Shown: positions 21,640 to 33,451, numbered from the stretch's first letter. The stretch: 64,000 nucleotides of DNA from Pararge aegeria (GCF_905163445.1 NC_053196.1:14471501-14535500), one strand, 5' to 3'. Numbers and translations: made by a program. Notes: generated from the sequence alone by a model not told the origin.

Positions 21640-21762
21640 GTCTGGAAGAAATGGCTATGTAGCGATAAGGCCGCCAAATTGTACACGTTGTTTTGTTATA
21701 CTTTTCTTTTCGTTTTATGTACTTTTGGTGTGCAATAAAAGTATATTCATTCATTCATTCAT
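21640..21762 (+). mobile_element. LINE 3' tail with (CATT)n end
   Basis: GGTTGTCTGGAAGAAATGGC, TATGTAGCGATAAGGCCGCC, GCAATAAAAGTATATTCATT and (CATT)n. Similar tails: 16490-16615, 24675-24766, 35163-35280 and 54757-54825 on +, and 48825-48925, 51405-51530 and 55828-55905 on -. Confidence 0.65.
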
Positions 21763-22023
21763 AAAATAAATAAATATACTACGACAATACACACATCGCC
21801 ATCTAGCCCCAAATTAAGTGTAGCTTGTGTTATGTGTATTAAGATGACTGATGAATATTTTTATGAATAATATACCTACATAAATACCTATAATATACAA
21901 ATAAACACCCATCACTGAAAATCATTCATGTTTATCACACCAACATTTTCCAGCTGTGGGAATCGAACCCACAGCCTTGACTCAGACAGTAGGGTCGCTG
22001 CTTACTGCGCCAATCGGCCGTCA
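21763..22023 (-). mobile_element. SINE family A, full length
   Basis: ATACTACGACAATACACACA tail side, GGGAATCGAACCCACAGCCT B-box complement, ending CGCCAATCGGCCGTCA. Confidence 0.87.
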
Positions 22024-22884
22024 TTAGTTGAAAACTTCAGTGTTCAGACACTGGGGTATCGACAATGAAAAGACTTGATTTATTCTCCCAAATAAAAAAA
22101 TATTCCTCAAATATTGAATTTATTCCTCAAATAGACTTGCCTAATTTTCACAAATGCTGCCATGCAGCCCAGACGTATTCTTCAGTTGGTTTCCTCCTCA
22201 AATTTTGGATTTATTCCTCAAATATTTTTTGAGGAAAAATTCATATTTCATTTTAATTTCCTTACTTTAGGATGAGGATGAACTCTGAGACCTCGCTCTA
22301 TTTGGCAATGTAACCAATCAGGTATTTCCTTTATTGAGTTACGTCGAGGCTGGGCCTGTAATGGCACAAATGAGATGTATATGGAGATTTTACAACTACC
22401 GTAGTTTTTGTCCACATCGGCACACATTCCGACGATGCGGAAAGAATAGTGAATACATTATTGTGTCTTGTCGTTTCATGTTTTCCATTTCATAGCAATG
22501 GCGGAAAAAATGACGTGAAATCAATCTGCGGTGGATTCTGTGAATATCAACGTTTCTTACATATTGGTCTCGTGCTGTTGTGGATTATGGAATTAAATAC
22601 TAATATTAAAGATTATGGAGATGAAAGAATTAATATACTTTTACTAGACCTACACCAGAGCAAGTAAGATACAATTTAGCAGCCTGACAGACTGACTGGG
22701 TTACTAACTGACTGACTGATCTATCATTGTTGGCCGGATTTGACTGATATTTCGCTTACCCAAAGCTATTAGAACGAAGGCGTCTATTCTGAAAGGAATC
22801 TTGAGAGTTTATCACCTAAGGGGGTAAAATAGGGTATAGAAATTTGGTTGATAAAGAGAGCTTAATTTCGGCATTGTTGGAATA
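22024..22884. other. No gene seen
   Basis: TATTCCTCAAATA recurs four times within 22105-22230, an odd local reiteration. A 72-codon frame at 22449-22667 has no recognisable content. Confidence 0.45.
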
Positions 22885-22990
22885 AGAGGTGTAGCTTAGT
22901 CACAAAGCACTCACTCCGCGATTGCCAGAGAGTCGCAGGTTCAAATTTTATATGCACTTTAAAATTTATAAATCTAATGTAACTTTTTAT
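22885..22990 (+). mobile_element. SINE family D (tRNA-like head)
   Basis: GTGTAGCTTAGTCACAAAGC, then CGATTGCCAGAGAGTCGCAG and GTTCAAATTT, then ATGCACTTTAAAATTTATAA. Same family as 52080-52200. Confidence 0.65.
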
Positions 22991-23329
22991 ACGCAATATA
23001 TTTCTAATATTTTTTTATTGAAAAACGTTTATTTAGCTTTATGAGATTTTTTAGAAAGCGGCCTAAGTATACATATATTCGAAGTTCATTGGAATTCCAT
23101 AGATTCGCTGTAAAGCGATATAGCTGCCAAATTGCATCTTTACCGAACTTTCTCTCTGCATTGCTCTGAGGTATAGCCAGTGTTTCTCTTATGTTACTCT
23201 GTGCAAAAAATACATTCATCTCTATTTTTAACATTCTTTAAGGGCTTTATAAACAAACGTGTTATAATGTTGGGATAATTTTGCATTGTTTTTTAGTGTT
23301 AGCAGAACTTAATGTGACACACACACAGC

Positions 23330-23556
23330 TCTTCCGGAGGACCTATGCTTATTTCTGAAACAGCATTGTTGTTAGTGGCGTGCATTGGGTTCCTTGCCAG
23401 GGTATGCATACAGCAGGGAAATTGAATATTACGGCTAAAATTATCCTCCTATATGGGTATGCAATGCTTTTGTGCATTTATGAAGTGCACGCTACTGATT
23501 GTTGTGTTCCGGTCTGAAAGGCGTGGTTGCCGGTGTAATTACAGGCACATGAGGGA
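23330..23556 (+). repeat. Repeat family G, interrupted by a MITE
   Basis: CTATGCTTATTTCTG...CAGCATTGTTG and then GTTCCGGTCTGA and GGTTGCCGGTGTAATTACAG are parts of one lepidopteran repeat, seen more completely on the minus strand at 39625-39930. Confidence 0.6.
23372..23497. mobile_element. 126-bp MITE nested in another repeat
   Basis: Imperfect TIRs (TTAGTGGCGTGCA at the left, TGCACGCTACTG at the right). It is flanked by the 7-bp direct repeat ATTGTTG at 23365-23371 and 23498-23504. The interrupted host repeat resumes with GTGTTCCGGTCTGA. Confidence 0.7.
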
Positions 23557-23558
23557 TC

Positions 23559-23817
23559 TGCGGTGATAACGCAGTGGGTAGGAGCTCGACTTGACTTTCG
23601 GGGGGCCGAGTTCGAATCCCAGCACGCTCCTCGCACCTCTAACTTTTCTAAGTTATGTGCGTTTTTAGTAATGAAAATATCACTTGCTTAAACGGTGAAG
23701 GAAAACATAATGAGAGAGCCTTAGAGTTCGAAACAGGTTCTCAAAGGTATGTGAAGTTCACCAATCCGCACTTGGCCAGTGTGGTGGACTACGGGTTTAA
23801 CACCTTCTCATTGTGGC
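23559..23817 (+). mobile_element. SINE family B
   Basis: GCGGTGATAACGCAGTGGGT head, CCGAGTTCGAATCCCAGCAC B box, ending CACCTTCTCATTGTGG. Confidence 0.83.
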
Positions 23818-24010
23818 AGGCTGTGGCTTCTTCTTCTTTGGACTGGGCCGTAAGTGCTTCTCTTGTTGTACTTCTAGCTTCCCCGTTCTCGTTCCAAAAG
23901 CTTTCCAGACCGCCCAGGCTGCCAATAACTCCTTGGAAAGTGGCTGGGAGTCCAAGGTGGATCTCGCGTTTTTCTGCCACGCCTGTGCACTCTATTATCA
24001 CGCTTAGCTT
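23818..24010. repeat. Interspersed repeat (TTCTTCTTCTT head)
   Basis: TTCTTCTTCTTTGGACTGGG and CCAGACCGCCCAGGCTGCCA parallel 18650-18760 (TTCTTCTTCTTTCTCTGGGC, AGCAGGCCGCCCAGGTCGCC). Confidence 0.45.
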
Positions 24011-24013
24011 CCC

Positions 24014-24260
24014 TTAGTACATCATTATCATCAACGGCCTATTACAGTCCACTGGTGGACTAAAGGCCTCTCCCAACTGGAGGACTTGCCCATAATCACC
24101 GCGCCGGGCAGGGTTGGTAATCTCATTACATAGTGGTACGGAGGACGCTGCTGCCCGCTCTCCGTTATTTTCCTTAGTCGCCTCGTACGACACCCGCGGG
24201 AAGAAGAGGGGTGGTGACAACTGTATTCTGATCTGCCGTCACCACGCGGCACTTCAGATA
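24014..24260. repeat. Lepidopteran interspersed repeat
   Basis: ATCATCAACGGCCTATTACA, CTCTCCCAACTGGAGGACTT and GTCGCCTCGTACGACACCCG. A diverged partial relative lies at 26815-26950. Its ORFs are spurious. Confidence 0.5.
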
Positions 24261-24459
24261 ATAAACAGGCTCTGTTTAAATGCCGGGAAAAAATGGTGTC
24301 ACGTTATAATTATAGTAGCTATGGTGTAGTGAAGTGTTACGTAGTTAGACTAACCGGGCGTCCGTTAAGGCAGTTCGTGGACTTTGCAACTTTAGTTGTA
24401 GCAACTGCCTTTTTTAACGGTTGTTAATTACAAATAGTTGGGATACCCTCCCATCTTCC

Positions 24460-24610
24460 GTCTTTCCGGATACCTATTATTTGGGTACCTTCAAATCAAG
24501 AGTGAATAGGCATCTTCTAGGAAAGCGCGCTCCATCTTAGGCTGCATCATCAATTACCATCAGGTGTGATTGCAGTCAAGCACTTGTCTATATATTTAAT
24601 TTAAAAAAAA
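24460..24610 (+). mobile_element. LINE 3' end, same family as 10795
   Basis: GGGTACCTTCAAATCAAGAG translates as LGTFKSRVNRHLLGKRAPS, then the 3' UTR and A-run at 24601. Confidence 0.65.
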
Positions 24611-25368
24611 GTTGCTGCGACGTTTGAAATCAAATTAGTGGACACGATAAAAAGCCACATACACATATTTATCTTCATTGGTTGCCTGGAACATTCGCTA
24701 TTTTGGTAGTTTTCTGTGCTTTGTGTGACGATTTCAATAAAAGTGTTTTCATTCATTCATTCATCCTGTTGAACTGTGTCTGCATAACTATTACGACCGG
24801 TACGGTATACCAAGTGTATTCAATAATGAACCAATATTAAATATATAAAGACCTATACAGTGGTTTATGTCTAAATATTTAATAAAGGTTTACGTTTACA
24901 TTCGGGTAACATAAAGTAGGAATAATTAATTAGCTAAAAATGGTGTCCGTTCCCAGCGAAGTGAGATGAAGGAAGGCGGCGAGTATGGAAAACCGGCGAA
25001 TCACGAAGCCATCTGGTATTGTGCTGACATGGCGTAACATGGTGAACATGGTACGTAACACATAAAGCCTTCTGGGTATTTGAGAAATTAGTCTTCTAGT
25101 TTAGTAGTTCATACGTTTGTATTTAGCCTTAATCAGCGCTTAGTGCGATCTAGAATGCTAATTTATCCACATTCGCGCTCGTCTGACCGAGCCGCGCGAT
25201 TATTTGCAGTTATCGTGACAGCAGCTTCGGCCTATTTGTTGTAATTACAGTAATCATTGCTTCTTTCAATGCCCATTATATTGTTAGGAATTAAGTTTTT
25301 GTATCAAGACTTATACGCTACGAGAACATCGACATCTCCCTAGCCTTTAGGTTAGCTGGCATTTTTAT

Positions 25369-25545
25369 CGACCTGGTAGAGTGGTGAGCGGTGTTACCTT
25401 ATACAATTTGGAGGTCACGAATTTGATCCATCTCAGAGGGGGTATATTTTGAAGATTTATGAATACTGACTTTTCTTTGGTCTCGACTGGGAGGCTGTTA
25501 CTGTGGCTAGTTAACAAGCTACCACCAAAAACGTCCGTCAATCGT
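25369..25545 (+). mobile_element. SINE family C, 5' part
   Basis: The head CGACCTGGTAGAGTGGTGAG, B-box-like CACGAATTTGATCC, then TGTGGCTAGTTAACAAGCTA. The 3' half is missing. Confidence 0.6.
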
Positions 25546-25573
25546 ATAAATAAACTATTTAGTGTATGGATTT

Positions 25574-25803
25574 GAAGGCCGACTGGCACAGTGGGCAGCG
25601 ACCCTGCTTTCTGAGTCCCTGGGTTCGATTCCCACAACATGGAACATGTTTGTGTAATGAACATGAATGATTTTCAGTGTCTGGATGTTTATATGGATAA
25701 AATATTCATCAATCATCTTAATACCCATAACACAAGCTACGCTTACTTTGGGGCTAGATGGCGATGTGTGTATTGTCGTAGTATATTTATTTATTTATTT
25801 ATT
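25574..25803 (+). mobile_element. SINE family A
   Basis: Full structure: AAGGCCGACTGGCACAGTGG head, GGTTCGATTCCC B box, TTTTCAGTGTCTGGATGTTT body, GATGGCGATGTGTGTATTGT and (TTTA)n tail. Confidence 0.85.
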
Positions 25804-26365
25804 CCCCTAACAGGTAAGCCTGCTACCATCTAAGACTTATAAATAATTAATTATATATACTAGTTATATATATTATTATAAGTAGGAAGGAAGTTGGCGT
25901 TTATAAAATACGTAAAACTATATGATTATAGTTATGCTGTTTAAATTAGGCACGAAATATGAATTAACAAATCTTACGAAACACAATGAAAAAGGAACGA
26001 AAAAGTAAAATTCTATTTACGGGAAACGATAGTTTATTAAATTACGAAAACGCAAAATCTCGTTGCATTCACTAATTAAAAACTAAAATTAGTGAGATTT
26101 AATTATAGATTTCAGCCTCCTCCGCGACCGCTGCGGGGCGTTGACCGTAAATGAGTTTTGTAATTGTGCGAATTTCGCAAGGAAAGTGATGAATTTTGGC
26201 CGAAATTACATTCTTAGATAATTAGTTAGTTAATATATTGTCTGTAATATTATTCAGGCTTTAGTAATGCTTATAGTGATTTACTTTAAATTTATTATAT
26301 ATGAGTCTTCCTTAGGAAACTACTTACTTTCGTTAGGAATGTTATATTTTATTCCTCTGCCTGCA

Positions 26366-26525
26366 CATTAGCCTACAATCCCACCTGAGGGTAAGCGATG
26401 ATGCAGTCTGAGATGGTAGCGGGCAAACCTAAAGTATGGCAGTTATATTAAACCCATCAAACTCCTAATATTTTTACGCGACATCGTACAGGAATGCCAA
26501 ATCGTAGGGTCGTAACTAGCCACCA
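26366..26525 (-). mobile_element. SINE family C, 3' part
   Basis: AGCGATGATGCAGTCTGAGA, GGTAGCGGGCAAACC, GGAATGCCAAATCGTAGGGT, AACTAGCCACC. Confidence 0.72.
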
Positions 26526-26539
26526 GACAAAAACCAGAT

Positions 26540-26690
26540 AAAATGAAATTTTCTAAAAATGAATCCTAGCTAGATCGATTTATCGCCCCCGCCCCCTGTA
26601 TACTAAATTTCATAAAAATCGTTGGAGCCGATTCCGAGATTTCAATTATATATATATATATATACAAGAATTGCTCGTTTAAAGATATAA
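26540..26690. mobile_element. Helitron-related fragment with (TA)n
   Basis: Contains TTTCATAAAAATCGTTGGAG, a (TA)n tract near 26647-26665, and ACAAGAATTGCTCGTTTAAA, sequences found at the starts of lepidopteran Helitrons. Ends not fixed. Confidence 0.4.
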
Positions 26691-26814
26691 GATAAACAAT
26701 AAAATGATTTTTTATAACTACAAGTTAAAGTTTTATATTAAGTGATACAAAGTTTTATTTTTATTTTTGTCTACACCCGCCATTTTGGATTTGATATGAC
26801 GCAATTCATAAATA

Positions 26815-26950
26815 GTCCAATTCTGTTCACTAGAGGACTCAAGTCCTCACCCAAGGGGAGAGTTTGCCCATACTCACAACGCACGCTGCAACCCGTTCTC
26901 CATTAAATTCCCTTAGACGCCTTATTCTAATCGGTCACCACACGCCGGAT
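26815..26950. repeat. Diverged relative of the 24014 repeat
   Basis: GAGGACTCAAGTCCTCACCC, CCGTTCTCCATTAAATTCCC and ACGCCTTATTCTAATCGGTC follow the order of the copy at 24014. Confidence 0.4.
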
Positions 26951-27802
26951 TATAAGGCTTGATTGATAATGGCGCAAATGGAGTTTTCTTACGGCCTCCA
27001 TATTTGATTTACGCTCAATACGATATTACATTACGTCTGTAGGTAAACTATGAAATATTCCCCTTACCGTAACAGGGTGACAAAGGTCCGATATGAAATG
27101 AAGGAGCCTTCGTGCATACGCTTCGTATTCTATTTGTATAATTATGAAGCATAAGACTAAATCATTTTAAGATTTCATTCATATATTTTAGAGAAGAGAT
27201 GCACAATATGTTAGCATAGAAAATTTACAAGCGTATGCAACCTCTTTTGTTTATGTGACCTACTTTCGCGTTCGCTTTGTTTCCTTCCATTCGGCGCAAT
27301 TTGACACCTGTCATTATGGCAGTTCGTGCTTTGTTAGAATTTGCTACAGCCAATTTTATCGTTCCACATTCAAATTTCACTGTTGTTGTTTTCACAAGGA
27401 TGTTTTTTTCACTAATGTAGGCCAAGGCATTTAAATCAAGGCCGCACGAAACACACAAAGTGTCCTTTTAAATTTTTTAAAGATGTTCAAATATGAAATT
27501 GAATATAATAAAAAATGAAAGTGTCTGTGCAAGTAGGCACATATTGAAGATTATATTCATACCTGGCTGTTACGTTGAAGGTTACGTAAAAATATAACGA
27601 TATAAAATTTATGATTATTACAGACGCTTCTGTAATTAGGTAGATACCTACAATTTTGAAAATAATTCGTCGGTTTATATTTTAACAGGTAAGAATCCCG
27701 TGTGTGGCAGAAAACTTGATTCGAATTTTGAAATTTGCTATATGGCCTTTATTCCCCTACTATGAAGGCATGTTTTAAACTTTCGTACCTGTTGGTTTGT
27801 TT
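26951..27802. other. No gene seen
   Basis: The minus-strand 77-codon frame at 27225-27458 shows no family features. The remainder is AT-rich. Confidence 0.45.
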
Positions 27803-27985
27803 TCATCAGTATCAACCCATTACCGGTAGGCTTTTCTTCTCAAAATGAAAAGTGTAATGAAAGGCCGTCGTCCATCACCCAGGCCAAGTGCGGACTGATG
27901 GACTACACGCGCTTTTGAAAACATTATTGAGAGCTCTCAGGTTTACCGTCTATTAAAGCAAGTGAATTTTAATTGCTTTAAATTC
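27803..27985 (-). mobile_element. SINE family B fragment
   Basis: TCAACCCATTACCGGTAGGC, GGCCAAGTGCGGACTGATGG, then ACCGTCTATTAAAGCAAGTG. The head is missing. Confidence 0.65.
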
Positions 27986-28593
27986 ACTTCACTTTAAAAA
28001 GTCACTCTTTTCCCTTTTCATTTCCAGTGTGTTTATAATTTTGGCATCAAAATAATAGTTTTTCTTTTTTTTTTACTCTCTACCAGCCAGTTTGCCAGTT
28101 TTTGCACTAATAATGGGAAATTCAACTTTACGCTGTATTGTTAGAGTTGAATATCTCATTAACAGAGTTTACGCAGGGAATATTTTGTACTCTTAATGAT
28201 TATTACCTCTTTTGTGGTGTCATGCCCAACAACGGTATAACTATCATTAGAAAAAGCGTTCATAACAAGTAAATGATTAAATTTTTAAACCGAAGCCGAC
28301 AAGGTTTTTGTCACTGCGATTTTGCGAGTAATAGATTTACTTATGTAACGGTTTTTAAAATAAACGTTATAATTGCGCGATGTTGTAACTTGTAAGTAAC
28401 AAACGCATATACAATCTAATTGTAGGTAAAGTTATAAAAATGATAACATTTTAAGTACTAGTACTAGCTTTTAAGTTGTATACAAAACTTTTAAACGCAT
28501 AGAAAACGGAAAAAAAGTGAAATGTAATTCGTTTTTATATGAAAATTTATGTTGCCACTAAAATATGATATAGAGAAAGATAGAGAGAGAGAT

Positions 28594-28633
<40 letters not shown>

Positions 28634-29100
28634 ATAGAAATATGCAGAAGAGAACGACCTACTCAATCATAATACAACGTTACCTGGGTATGTTTTAGGT
28701 ACATAATAAATTTTCACCTTTCGTCTAGTAACATCAGCCCCACTTCTCAACTTGTTTTCTGAGATTGAGGTCGCACCACATTGAGTACCGCACATCGGGC
28801 TGATAATATGATTTCTTGACAGGAAAACCTTATATTTGCAATATTTTTGATTATAATTATATCACACCCAGGTCCTTAGAATTATCGCTAACAACCTAAA
28901 CAATGTGGTGGTGAAGAGAGCACAAACTATATCCGTATTCGTATAGCGTATTTTAAGATTCAGTGCCCTGGGCCAGTAATATTGACCGCCCTATAAATTA
29001 ATGGAAAACAAATAATATCAAACAGTTTGTTGATTTGAATGATCATAATGGATGAAGAAACTGAAAACAATTAAACTGAAACACAATTCATTCAATACTA
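27986..29100. other. No gene seen apart from the microsatellite
   Basis: AT-rich on both sides of the (GA)n at 28571-28630. Confidence 0.5.
28571..28630 (+). repeat. (GA)n microsatellite
   Basis: About 60 bases of GA with a few TA and AA interruptions at the left side. Confidence 0.95.
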
Positions 29101-30025
29101 GAACTGCAGACGGCTTCGTTTGCTGTAGGGGAGACAGGGTCATGCGCATGTAAGGTACTTGAAATTGTTAAACAGCATACATACTTGGGACTAAAGATTG
29201 ATAACTCATTTAACTGGGGACCGCATACCGACTATGTATGCTCTAAACTAAGAGCTGTGTTGGCGAAAATGTGCATACTTAAAAATAAGTTGCCCTATAG
29301 AACACTACGATTGCTATATATGTCACTAGCAGATTCGATTATAAACTATGGCATCTCTAGTTATGGCAGAACTTATAAAACCCATCTGCAAAACATTTAT
29401 AAATTGCAACTTAGATTACTGAAAACAATAGTTCCATTGAAAATTAAATATAAACATAAAAATAATTACGAAGGGCTTTTTAAATATTGTAATGTGATGT
29501 CAGTTTATGACAAAGTGGATTTAGCAATAATAACTCAGTATCATAACAACATTTGCAAATTAGACAAGAATGCTAGACCTATGCACTTACGTCATTTAAC
29601 CTACCTACCTATGTTTAGAACACCCACATTTAATAATGTTTATGGAAAGAGGGTATGGGAGTACCTCCTGCCTAGTGTTTTAGAAAAATTACCTAGACCT
29701 TTGCTAGAAGAAATTGAAAATAAAAACCTGAAGCAAATCAAAAACAAATTGAAACGTTATTACATTCAGGGTACGTGCAAAAACTACTAGGCGGAAGTTC
29801 ATCCAGACCATTCCTACAAATTCCATTAATTATCACTATAGAAATGTTTCTTTTGTTTTTTTTTTCTTTACATTATACATTAATTAATATATAATAATCA
29901 ATATATATTTGTGCAACCCTCTCAAGCGCAAAAATCTTCCATAATGAAGATTAGCGTAATGTAATTGAGATCTAAACAACCATGTATTTTTTATTTATAA
30001 TAAACAGATTTAAATTTTTTTTTTT
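29101..30025 (+). pseudogene. LINE fragment with open RT C-terminal frame
   Basis: An open frame from at least 29101 to TAG 29788-29790. It reads ...VKQHTYLGLKIDNSFNWGPH, then INYGISSYGRTYK and RVWEYLLPSVLEKLP, the thumb and C-terminal region of a LINE reverse transcriptase. The catalytic domain is absent. The 3' UTR runs to an A/T-rich end near 30025. It differs in sequence from the CR1 copy at 59.7 kb, so it is a different family. About 230 uninterrupted codons suggest moderate age. Confidence 0.75.
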
Positions 30026-30772
30026 AGGGACTTGTTGTAACGGGGGTAAGTAGTAACAGCTTAATGACTCAGCCGATTTCAAAAAATTTGTTTTGATTTT
30101 AAACTCCACGTACCCTTTATGATACGTAAGTAAGAAAAATATTAAGTGTTCACTAAATTAGTTCGTAAGAAATACAATTTTCTTATTATTTGTTTGTTAA
30201 TTTCATACTACAAGCCTTAAATAATGAAACCTATATTTTTTATATGAAGTTACTCGTAATACTTGCCCCACACTAGTTACCACGTATCCCAAAAACAAGG
30301 TAAGTTGTAACAAGCGAAACATTCCACAAAAGTGCCATAAATACTAATTGATTATAGATTCAGGAAAAAATATTGTAGAAATATATTACCAAATACATGA
30401 TTACTCATTTAGAACCTCTTTTTAATTAAAATACTCTATAGTTTAGTCACCCCATTGAAAAAAGAAAAAAAAGAGACATCTAGCCCGTCTCCCTATTCGC
30501 ATTTGCTGATACCTATTTCCCCACTAATGCTTGGAGTGGTTATGCTTGCGTGCTTTAGCTCTATCCCATATAAACTATGTATTTTTTCTATTATAAGAAG
30601 TACCTTCAGTGTCATTTCTGCTCGCACCGCCGCTCGTAATCTGCCGCCCCGGGATATGGGCAATTAGACCCTAGGGTAAATACGTATATAACTGTGTTAT
30701 TAAAGGTAAAAAACTATTATTGAAAACAATCAGAACTGTAAATAAACATTAAAATCGCATTAATAGCGCGGT
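30026..30772. other. No gene seen
   Basis: 30455-30680 is less AT-rich and reads like a dispersed repeat (CTCGCACCGCCGCTCGTAAT), but no second copy was found here. Confidence 0.45.
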
Positions 30773-31040
30773 CTTTGTCTTATATTTCTTTTTTTCATAT
30801 GCAAAATTGATTACTAACTAGATACTATTTTCTGGGTTAATAAATCTCTACAAATATACCATTAAACATTTTATGAATGTAGGGTAATGTATTTTTTGCG
30901 CGGACGGAAACTTTTTTGTGTTTAAGTTTTACTTTTCTGTTTAGTTTAAATTGCGCTGTCTTTATGGCGGTATTATGTTATGCATTTAGGTTATAAAATA
31001 TCATCACACACAGATGTTAATAATACAATTTGATTTAATT
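30773..31040 (+). repeat. Diverged duplicated segment, copy 1
   Basis: TTTTCTGGGTTAATAA, ATGTAGGGTAATGTATTTTT, TGCGCGGACGGAAAC and GCGGTATTATGTTATGCAT occur in the same order at 31552-31860. Confidence 0.75.
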
Positions 31041-31270
31041 ACCGTCTGTTTGGCAGTGGGCAGCAACCCTGCATTCTGAGTCCAAGGTAGGTTCGATTCC
31101 CACAACTGAAAAATGTTTGTGTGATGAAATTTTTTTTTTCAGTATCAAGGGGTTTATTTATGTACGTTATGCGGATTTATGTACCTATATTATTCATCAC
31201 TCGTCTTAGTACCCAAGCTACGCTTATTTTGATGGCGATGTGTGTTTTGTCGTAGTATATTTAAAAAAAT
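31041..31270 (+). mobile_element. SINE family A, diverged
   Basis: Head TTGGCAGTGGGCAGCAACCC, B box GGTTCGATTCCC, tail GATGGCGATGTGTGTTTTGT. It separates the two copies of the duplicated segment at 30773 and 31552. Confidence 0.75.
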
Positions 31271-31551
31271 AACTTTAGTTAATACCGCTGCACCGCGCTG
31301 CTTTGGCTGACAATCGATATTGGGCGCTTCGAGTATAAACCTTACCTAACCTATAAATATATATATTTTTTTATCCTTTCTTTATATTTTTAATGAATGA
31401 ATAGTTCACATTAGACATATTAACTGTTAAAAGGATACAATCTTCTTACATACTTAATATTAAAGCTAATTAATATTAAGCCCCATTATTATAAACGTAA
31501 ACTATAAATAAACTCTGTCTCATCTGTTGAGGATAATTGCACGGTCTTTGA

Positions 31552-31860
31552 CTCTTCGTTCTATTTCTCTTAGTTTTTCGTACACAAAACTACTAACTGT
31601 ACAACGTTTTCTGGGTTAATAACATCTCGGCTATTTTAAACAAAAAAAAAACAAATTTTCCGCTTAATATTTCATGATTGTAGGGTAATGTACTTTTTGC
31701 GCGGATGGAAACTGTTTTGTGTTATGGTTTTACTTTTAGTTTTTAGAACGCGTTTCATTCGCGCGTTCTTTATTGCGGTATAATATGATGCATCTAGGTT
31801 AGACCTAAATATCATTAAAAAAGATTGTAATAAAACAGTTTGGCATCCACCTAACCAAAA
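31552..31860 (+). repeat. Diverged duplicated segment, copy 2
   Basis: TTTTCTGGGTTAATAA, TTGTAGGGTAATGTACTTTT, TGCGCGGATGGAAAC and GCGGTATAATATGATGCAT, in the order seen at 30773-31040. Confidence 0.75.
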
Positions 31861-31912
31861 ATTCAAACTACGCTTTTTACGTTTTCTTTACGTGTGTCAT
31901 AAATTGAAAATT

Positions 31913-31972
31913 CAAAGTCAAAGTCAAAGTCAAATATTTCTTTATTCAAATAGGCCCATCTAGGCACTTTTG
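31913..31972 (-). mobile_element. LINE 3' tail
   Basis: (TCAAAG)n at 31913-31934, then TATTTCTTTATTCAAATAGG and CCCATCTAGGCACTTTTGA, similar in style to the CR1 3' end at 59545. Confidence 0.55.
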
Positions 31973-32095
31973 ATGGTGTTTTCCTTCACCGTCGAAGCAA
32001 GTGATATTTTAAGTAGTTCAAAAGCACATAACTTAGAAAAGTTCGTGCTGGGCTGCGAAGTCCAGCTCCCACTGCGATATCACCGCTTCACTTCA
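31973..32095 (-). mobile_element. SINE family B head region
   Basis: TGTTTTCCTTCACCGTCGAA to CCCACTGCGATATCACCGC. It directly follows a LINE tail at 31913-31972. Confidence 0.7.
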
Positions 32096-32253
32096 CTTTT
32101 AGGCTTAATTTGCTGTAATCTAGGATTTTTTTAGGAATAGTAAACTAGAAGTGGTTTTTCAAACACTCACCGATAAGTGAGATATAAACACACCATTGTT
32201 TCTGCCACATTTTGTACGCTATATCAAGTAAATTATACTTATGTACTGTACTG

Positions 32254-32450
32254 TCAATATACAACGTGTAACCGAATTACGAAATAATGTTGAAGGATGC
32301 ATAAGTGCATTTCATAATCTCCCTGTACAAATATTAAATCAAAAGAAGCATATTTATTTTTCATAAATGAGTTTAAAACATTCTAAGTGTTTACTTATGG
32401 CAACCCTATTGAATATAAAAGACTGACACGCGCATAGTCTCTAATAGGCA
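32254..32450 (+). repeat. Repeat family I, copy 1
   Basis: ATATACAACGTGTAACCGAA, AATCAAAAGAAGCATATTTA, GCAACCCTATTGAATATAAA and ACACGCGCATAGT are shared in order with 63702-63905. Confidence 0.7.
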
Positions 32451-32599
32451 TCTTACTGTAGCTTCAAAATTATTTGTAAACCAAAACAGCCTTTATAAAT
32501 GAAAAGTAAATATATACAACCGCCTTACTCGAAATGGACATAAGTCAGTGACATCTGTATATAGTCTGCGAAAGTACGGAACTCATGTTTGGGATTGAG

Positions 32600-32935
32600 T
32601 ATAGCTTTTATAATGTGATTCCTAAGGTAATTTTGGACCTGCCGATGCATAAGTTTAAACAATGTGTTAAAAACATTTAATAAATCGTGGTTACTATAGG
32701 ATTAATGAATTTCTTAACGAAAAGACTGCTTGGAAGCATGCCGCTCCGCTCTCATCTCTCACAAGATAGAAAATTCTAAATATTGTAAACTGTAAAATGT
32801 GAGAAAGAACAATTTGCTGAGTTTTTTGCCGGCTCTTCTCAGTGGAATCTGCCTTCCAAACCGGTGGTTGAGTGAACGGAGTTGACTAAACTAGGCCTAC
32901 TTGAAATAAATGAATTTTTAAATTTGATCGTTCCC
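32600..32935 (+). mobile_element. CR1-like LINE 3' end, plus strand
   Basis: Contains an IPKVILDLPMHKFKQCVKN-like RT C-terminus, decayed after a few codons. The element-specific 3' UTR follows (GCCGGCTCTTCTCAGTGGAA, AGGCCTACTTGAAATAAATG). It is more diverged than the copies at 86 and 59545. Confidence 0.75.
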
Positions 32936-33451
32936 TCTGTTTTATTAACATATCAGCGACGCATTAAAGCTCCGAGCTAAAAAGGCTTTGAATTTGAAGT
33001 AGGCGTGACCAGTCCGGGAGTCAAGGCCAAGTAAAGCTCGATTATTGTACATTGTGTATGATATTATGTTAGTAGGTAGGTACACGACCACATAATAATA
33101 TATCTAATACTTACCGATCTATTTCTTATATTTAATGAAGGTTAAATTGTGTGAATATTGTATCTGTTAACTGCATACGTGACCTCAATTCGACTCCCAC
33201 AAGTCGGGTCCATCGAGAGGCAGCCTGTTCCTATGATAAACAAAGTTTTTAAAAGTGGTAAGGTTTAATTAAAATAGGCAGTAATGGGGACTGCATTCAA
33301 AAGTGACATTAGCATGTCGCATACCAGTGACGCGAGTTTGGTGACCGTAAGTTTTGCTCCTAACGCGGCCAAATAAGTTTTCACCTAAAAACAATTGGTG
33401 ATAATACTCCAGTCCACTGGAACTAGCTTCAGTTGCACGTTAACAAATGTA

